A stretch of DNA of 64,000 nt, taken from contig NZ_JPOO01000003.1 in NCBI RefSeq assembly GCF_000733925.1, positions 2,356,001-2,420,000 on the forward strand, in the 5' to 3' direction. The notes under the pieces are model-generated. The model had not been told where the DNA came from. It saw nothing but the letters and a program-made list of their open reading frames with translations, and made no database searches. Both the position numbers and the translations under genes were made by a program. Of the stretch, positions 61,497 through 64,000 are shown piece by piece (within the stretch, counting starts at the first letter, position 1; every line of letters begins with the position of its first letter). The stretch comes from Arenibacter algicola (GTDB lineage: Bacteria; Bacteroidota; Bacteroidia; Flavobacteriales; Flavobacteriaceae).

Positions 61497-63692
61497 TTGG
61501 ACACATTAACGCGTACGATTACAATAGAAGAAGCCCCTATTGCCATTGCCACATTAGATACTAATCTCTGTTTTATAAATTGTTCCACTCCATGGCAACA
61601 AGAGTTTACAACCCATGATAAAAATATTTTTGGAAAATATTTTTTTGACGTTGTCCCAAGTACCCCTGCGTTATTTCGAAAAATCCTAGAAAATAGTTTT
61701 TCCATTGACGATAACATTGTTGAGGAACAAAAACATATTATGCCGGACGGTAGCAATAAATGGTATCAATGGAATATTAAACCTTGGAAAGATACAGACG
61801 GTACAATTGGTGGCCTAATAATAACCTGTACCAACATTACCAAGATAAAACGCTCTAAAGACTTATTGATCGCGGCCGAAAATGTAGCCAAAATGGGAGG
61901 TTGGGATTTGGATATGATTACCAATACCATTCATTGGTCCAGAATTACAAAGCAGATACATGAAGTGCCCTTAGATTATGTACCGTGTTTGGAGACAGGT
62001 ATAAATTTCTATAAGGAAGGGGAACATAGGGAAAAAATTACCGAGTTGATTCAAAACGCCATTACCAACGGAGAAGAATGGGATACCGAATTACAGATTG
62101 TTACCGCAAGAGGTAAAGAATTGTGGGTAAGGGCCAAGGGAATGCCAGAGTTTGTCAATGGAAAATGTGTTAGACTTTATGGAATATTTCAAGATATAGA
62201 CAAAAAGAAAAAAGCCGAAATCAAGAATGCCCAAATTAAGGAAAGGCTAGATTTGGCTACAGAAGTGGCCAATATAGGAATTTGGGAATACAATTTGCAT
62301 AAAGATGAGCTTGAGTGGAACGATGAAATGTTCCCTCTATTTGGAGTAAAACGCAAAGACTTCAAGGGCAATTTCGAATCCTGGAAAGCCACCGTACATC
62401 CAGATGACCTAGAGCGATGCTTACAGGAATTTGACCTGGCCGTGTCCGGAATAAAAGATTTTAAAACCGTGTTTCGAATCGTCCATCCAGATGGCACTAT
62501 AAAACACATTAAGGCCAATGCCGGTATTTTCAAGGACAATGAGGGAAAAATAATTAAAATGGTTGGGACCAATTGGGATATTACTAAATTGGTGAATACT
62601 CAATTAAAATTAAACAAGAATGAGGAGTCTTTTAAGGGGTCCTTTAAATCCTCTGCGGTAGGAATGGCACTGGTGGCAAAGGATGGTACTTGGATGGATG
62701 TAAATGACAGTCTCTGTAATAGTCTAGGCTACACTAGAAACGAACTGTTAAAACTTACCTTTCAAGATATTACACATCCCGAAGATCTAAAGAATGATTT
62801 ATCCCAACTACAAAGGTTATTGGATGGGAAGATTAATAGTTACCAATTGGAAAAAAGATACTTCCATAAAAAGGGAACAATCGTATACGTTGTGCTCACT
62901 GTTACTGCCGTTAAGGATATAGAAGGTAATATTTCCCATTTTATTTCCCAAGTCGTGGATATTACAGCAAAAATTGAAGCCCAAAAGAAATCCGAAGAGT
63001 TCTTGGAATTAACTAAAAGTCAAAATGATAGCTTATTAAATTTTGCCCATATTGTTTCCCACAATCTACGCTCACACTCTTCCAATCTTTCCATGTTGTC
63101 CACTTATTTACTAGAGGAGCAAGGAGAAAGTGAAAAGAAGGAAATTGAAGCAATGATAATGAACGCATCGGAAAGTTTAAACGAAACGGTAATGCACCTA
63201 AATGAAGTTGTACAGATTACCACCGAAGCAAAAGGCCAATTACAGGATGTTAATTTAAATCACATAGTTAAAAGCGTTGAGAAGAATATTAGTGCCCTCC
63301 TAAATCAAAAAAATGTAGAATGCCACATCTCCATAGACCAGTCAATTAAAGTAAAAGGCATACATGCCTATCTAGACAGTGTTCTTCTAAATCTTTTTAC
63401 CAACAGTATAAAATACAGCAGCCCCAATAGAATTCCAAAGATTATGATTGAGGCCACCAAGACCGGAAAGTTCATTACCTTAAACTTCAGGGATAATGGA
63501 CTGGGAATCAACCTTGAGCGACATGGAAAAAAGCTGTTCGGAATGTACAAAACGTTTCATGAACATGAGGATTCCAAGGGAATAGGACTATTTATCACCA
63601 AAAATCAAATAGAGGCAATGAACGGAAAAATTGAAGTGGAAAGTGCCGTTGACAAGGGAACACTTTTTAGAATCACCTTGGTTGCCGCATAA
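61497..63692 (+). CDS. Multi-PAS hybrid-less sensor histidine kinase, soluble
   Basis: This 731-residue protein starts with TTG at 61497; no in-frame ATG precedes the first PAS domain and the frame upstream has no start codon. Four PAS domains in tandem lie at about residues 5-120, 130-240, 250-375 and 385-505, with PAC motifs such as FRIVHPDGTIKHIKA. A histidine-kinase dimerisation helix follows with H in FAHIVSHNLRSHSSNL at about 523, then the ATPase domain with N-box NLFTNSIKYSS, G1 DNGLGINL and G2 KGIGLFI. No transmembrane helix is visible, so it senses a cytoplasmic cue, perhaps redox or a ligand in PAS. A response regulator follows 13 bases downstream. Confidence 0.9.
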   Translation: MDTLTRTITIEEAPIAIATLDTNLCFINCSTPWQQEFTTHDKNIFGKYFFDVVPSTPALFRKILENSFSIDDNIVEEQKHIMPDGSNKWYQWNIKPWKDTDGTIGGLIITCTNITKIKRSKDLLIAAENVAKMGGWDLDMITNTIHWSRITKQIHEVPLDYVPCLETGINFYKEGEHREKITELIQNAITNGEEWDTELQIVTARGKELWVRAKGMPEFVNGKCVRLYGIFQDIDKKKKAEIKNAQIKERLDLATEVANIGIWEYNLHKDELEWNDEMFPLFGVKRKDFKGNFESWKATVHPDDLERCLQEFDLAVSGIKDFKTVFRIVHPDGTIKHIKANAGIFKDNEGKIIKMVGTNWDITKLVNTQLKLNKNEESFKGSFKSSAVGMALVAKDGTWMDVNDSLCNSLGYTRNELLKLTFQDITHPEDLKNDLSQLQRLLDGKINSYQLEKRYFHKKGTIVYVVLTVTAVKDIEGNISHFISQVVDITAKIEAQKKSEEFLELTKSQNDSLLNFAHIVSHNLRSHSSNLSMLSTYLLEEQGESEKKEIEAMIMNASESLNETVMHLNEVVQITTEAKGQLQDVNLNHIVKSVEKNISALLNQKNVECHISIDQSIKVKGIHAYLDSVLLNLFTNSIKYSSPNRIPKIMIEATKTGKFITLNFRDNGLGINLERHGKKLFGMYKTFHEHEDSKGIGLFITKNQIEAMNGKIEVESAVDKGTLFRITLVAA

Positions 63693-63705
63693 AAATGAAT
63701 CAACA

Positions 63706-64000
63706 ATGGGAAAAATTGAAAGTAGTTGTATCATAGATGATGACCCAATTGCCATATATGGCATTAAAAAGTCGATGAAGGAAATCGATTTCTGCAACAC
63801 GATAGTAGTCTATAAAAATGGACAGGATGCCATAGACGGATTGAACAATATGGTCGCCGAAGGGATAGCGCTACCTTCCATTATTTTATTGGACCTGAAT
63901 ATGCCCATTATGGATGGATGGGAATTTCTGGATGATTTTATTAAAATTCCGAATAACAATACCAAAGCAGTAACTATTTATATTATCAGTTCCTCTATAG
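63706..64000 (+). CDS. Response regulator (receiver domain), cut by the window end
   Basis: ATG at 63706 opens a receiver domain that runs off the right edge; about 98 residues are visible. The acidic pocket is DDDP near residue 12 and the phosphorylated aspartate lies in LLDLNMPIMDGWEF. The conserved Ser/Thr is in IISSS at the very end; the final lysine and any output domain lie outside the window. It starts 13 bases after the histidine kinase stop, so the two form one two-component operon. Confidence 0.9.
   Translation, partial: MGKIESSCIIDDDPIAIYGIKKSMKEIDFCNTIVVYKNGQDAIDGLNNMVAEGIALPSIILLDLNMPIMDGWEFLDDFIKIPNNNTKAVTIYIISSSI

Overview
The window looks like a chromosomal segment of a member of the Flavobacteriaceae (Bacteroidota), probably marine. 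This rests on SusC/SusD pairs, a type IX secretion sorting-domain remnant, DUF4270 and SGNH lipoproteins, a secreted S1 sulfatase, a short AtpC, an alpha2-type glycyl-tRNA synthetase, and few recognisable Shine-Dalgarno sites. I recognise no tRNA, rRNA or CRISPR array.

Region A (1-6477) is accessory and AT-rich. It reads as an integron-like gene-cassette array: all genes point the same way, four junctions share the core ACG|TT (63|64, 2810|2811, 4006|4007, 6076|6077), and the first bases of each cassette are the reverse complement of a box just after its own gene. Cassette 1 encodes an unknown membrane-anchored protein. Its attC-like site is split by a complete group IIC-type intron (831-2690, minus strand) whose maturase is 873-2189. 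Cassette 2 encodes a Shedu/DUF4263-like nuclease. Cassette 3 encodes a PIN-GNAT-PUA-like fusion plus a small ASCH protein. The array ends against the broken C-terminus of a type IX-secreted protein. No integron integrase is in the window.

Region B (6871-31037) is a nutrient-acquisition block. It holds a plus-strand SusC/SusD pair facing a TPR-AraC regulator, then a minus-strand run of SusC, SusD, a large FG-GAP/ASPIC lipoprotein and a seven-haem cytochrome. These are followed by plus-strand genes: VOC protein, DoxX-like protein, serine beta-lactamase-like lipoprotein, S1 sulfatase, ABM monooxygenase, exported Gfo/Idh/MocA protein and exported amidohydrolase.

Region C (31038-31517) is an intergenic patch of nested hairpins and one GC-rich block unlike its surroundings.

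Region D (31518-64000) is core-like: atpD-atpC, an SGNH lipoprotein with its TonB-dependent receptor, glmS, a DUF4270 lipoprotein, a one-domain glycogen-synthase-like protein, panC-panD, a flippase-like membrane protein, an esterase-fold protein lacking the usual serine, radA, an aldo/keto reductase followed by a 35-residue membrane peptide, a cytochrome-FG-GAP fusion, xth, a second TonB receptor, glyS, a coiled-coil protein, comF, an Ig-like lipoprotein, a nitrilase, an ankyrin protein, and a four-PAS histidine kinase with a response regulator cut by the window end.

Most worth following are the cassette array, the intron placed in the attC-like site exactly as class C-attC introns do, and the PIN-GNAT-PUA/ASCH gene pair.
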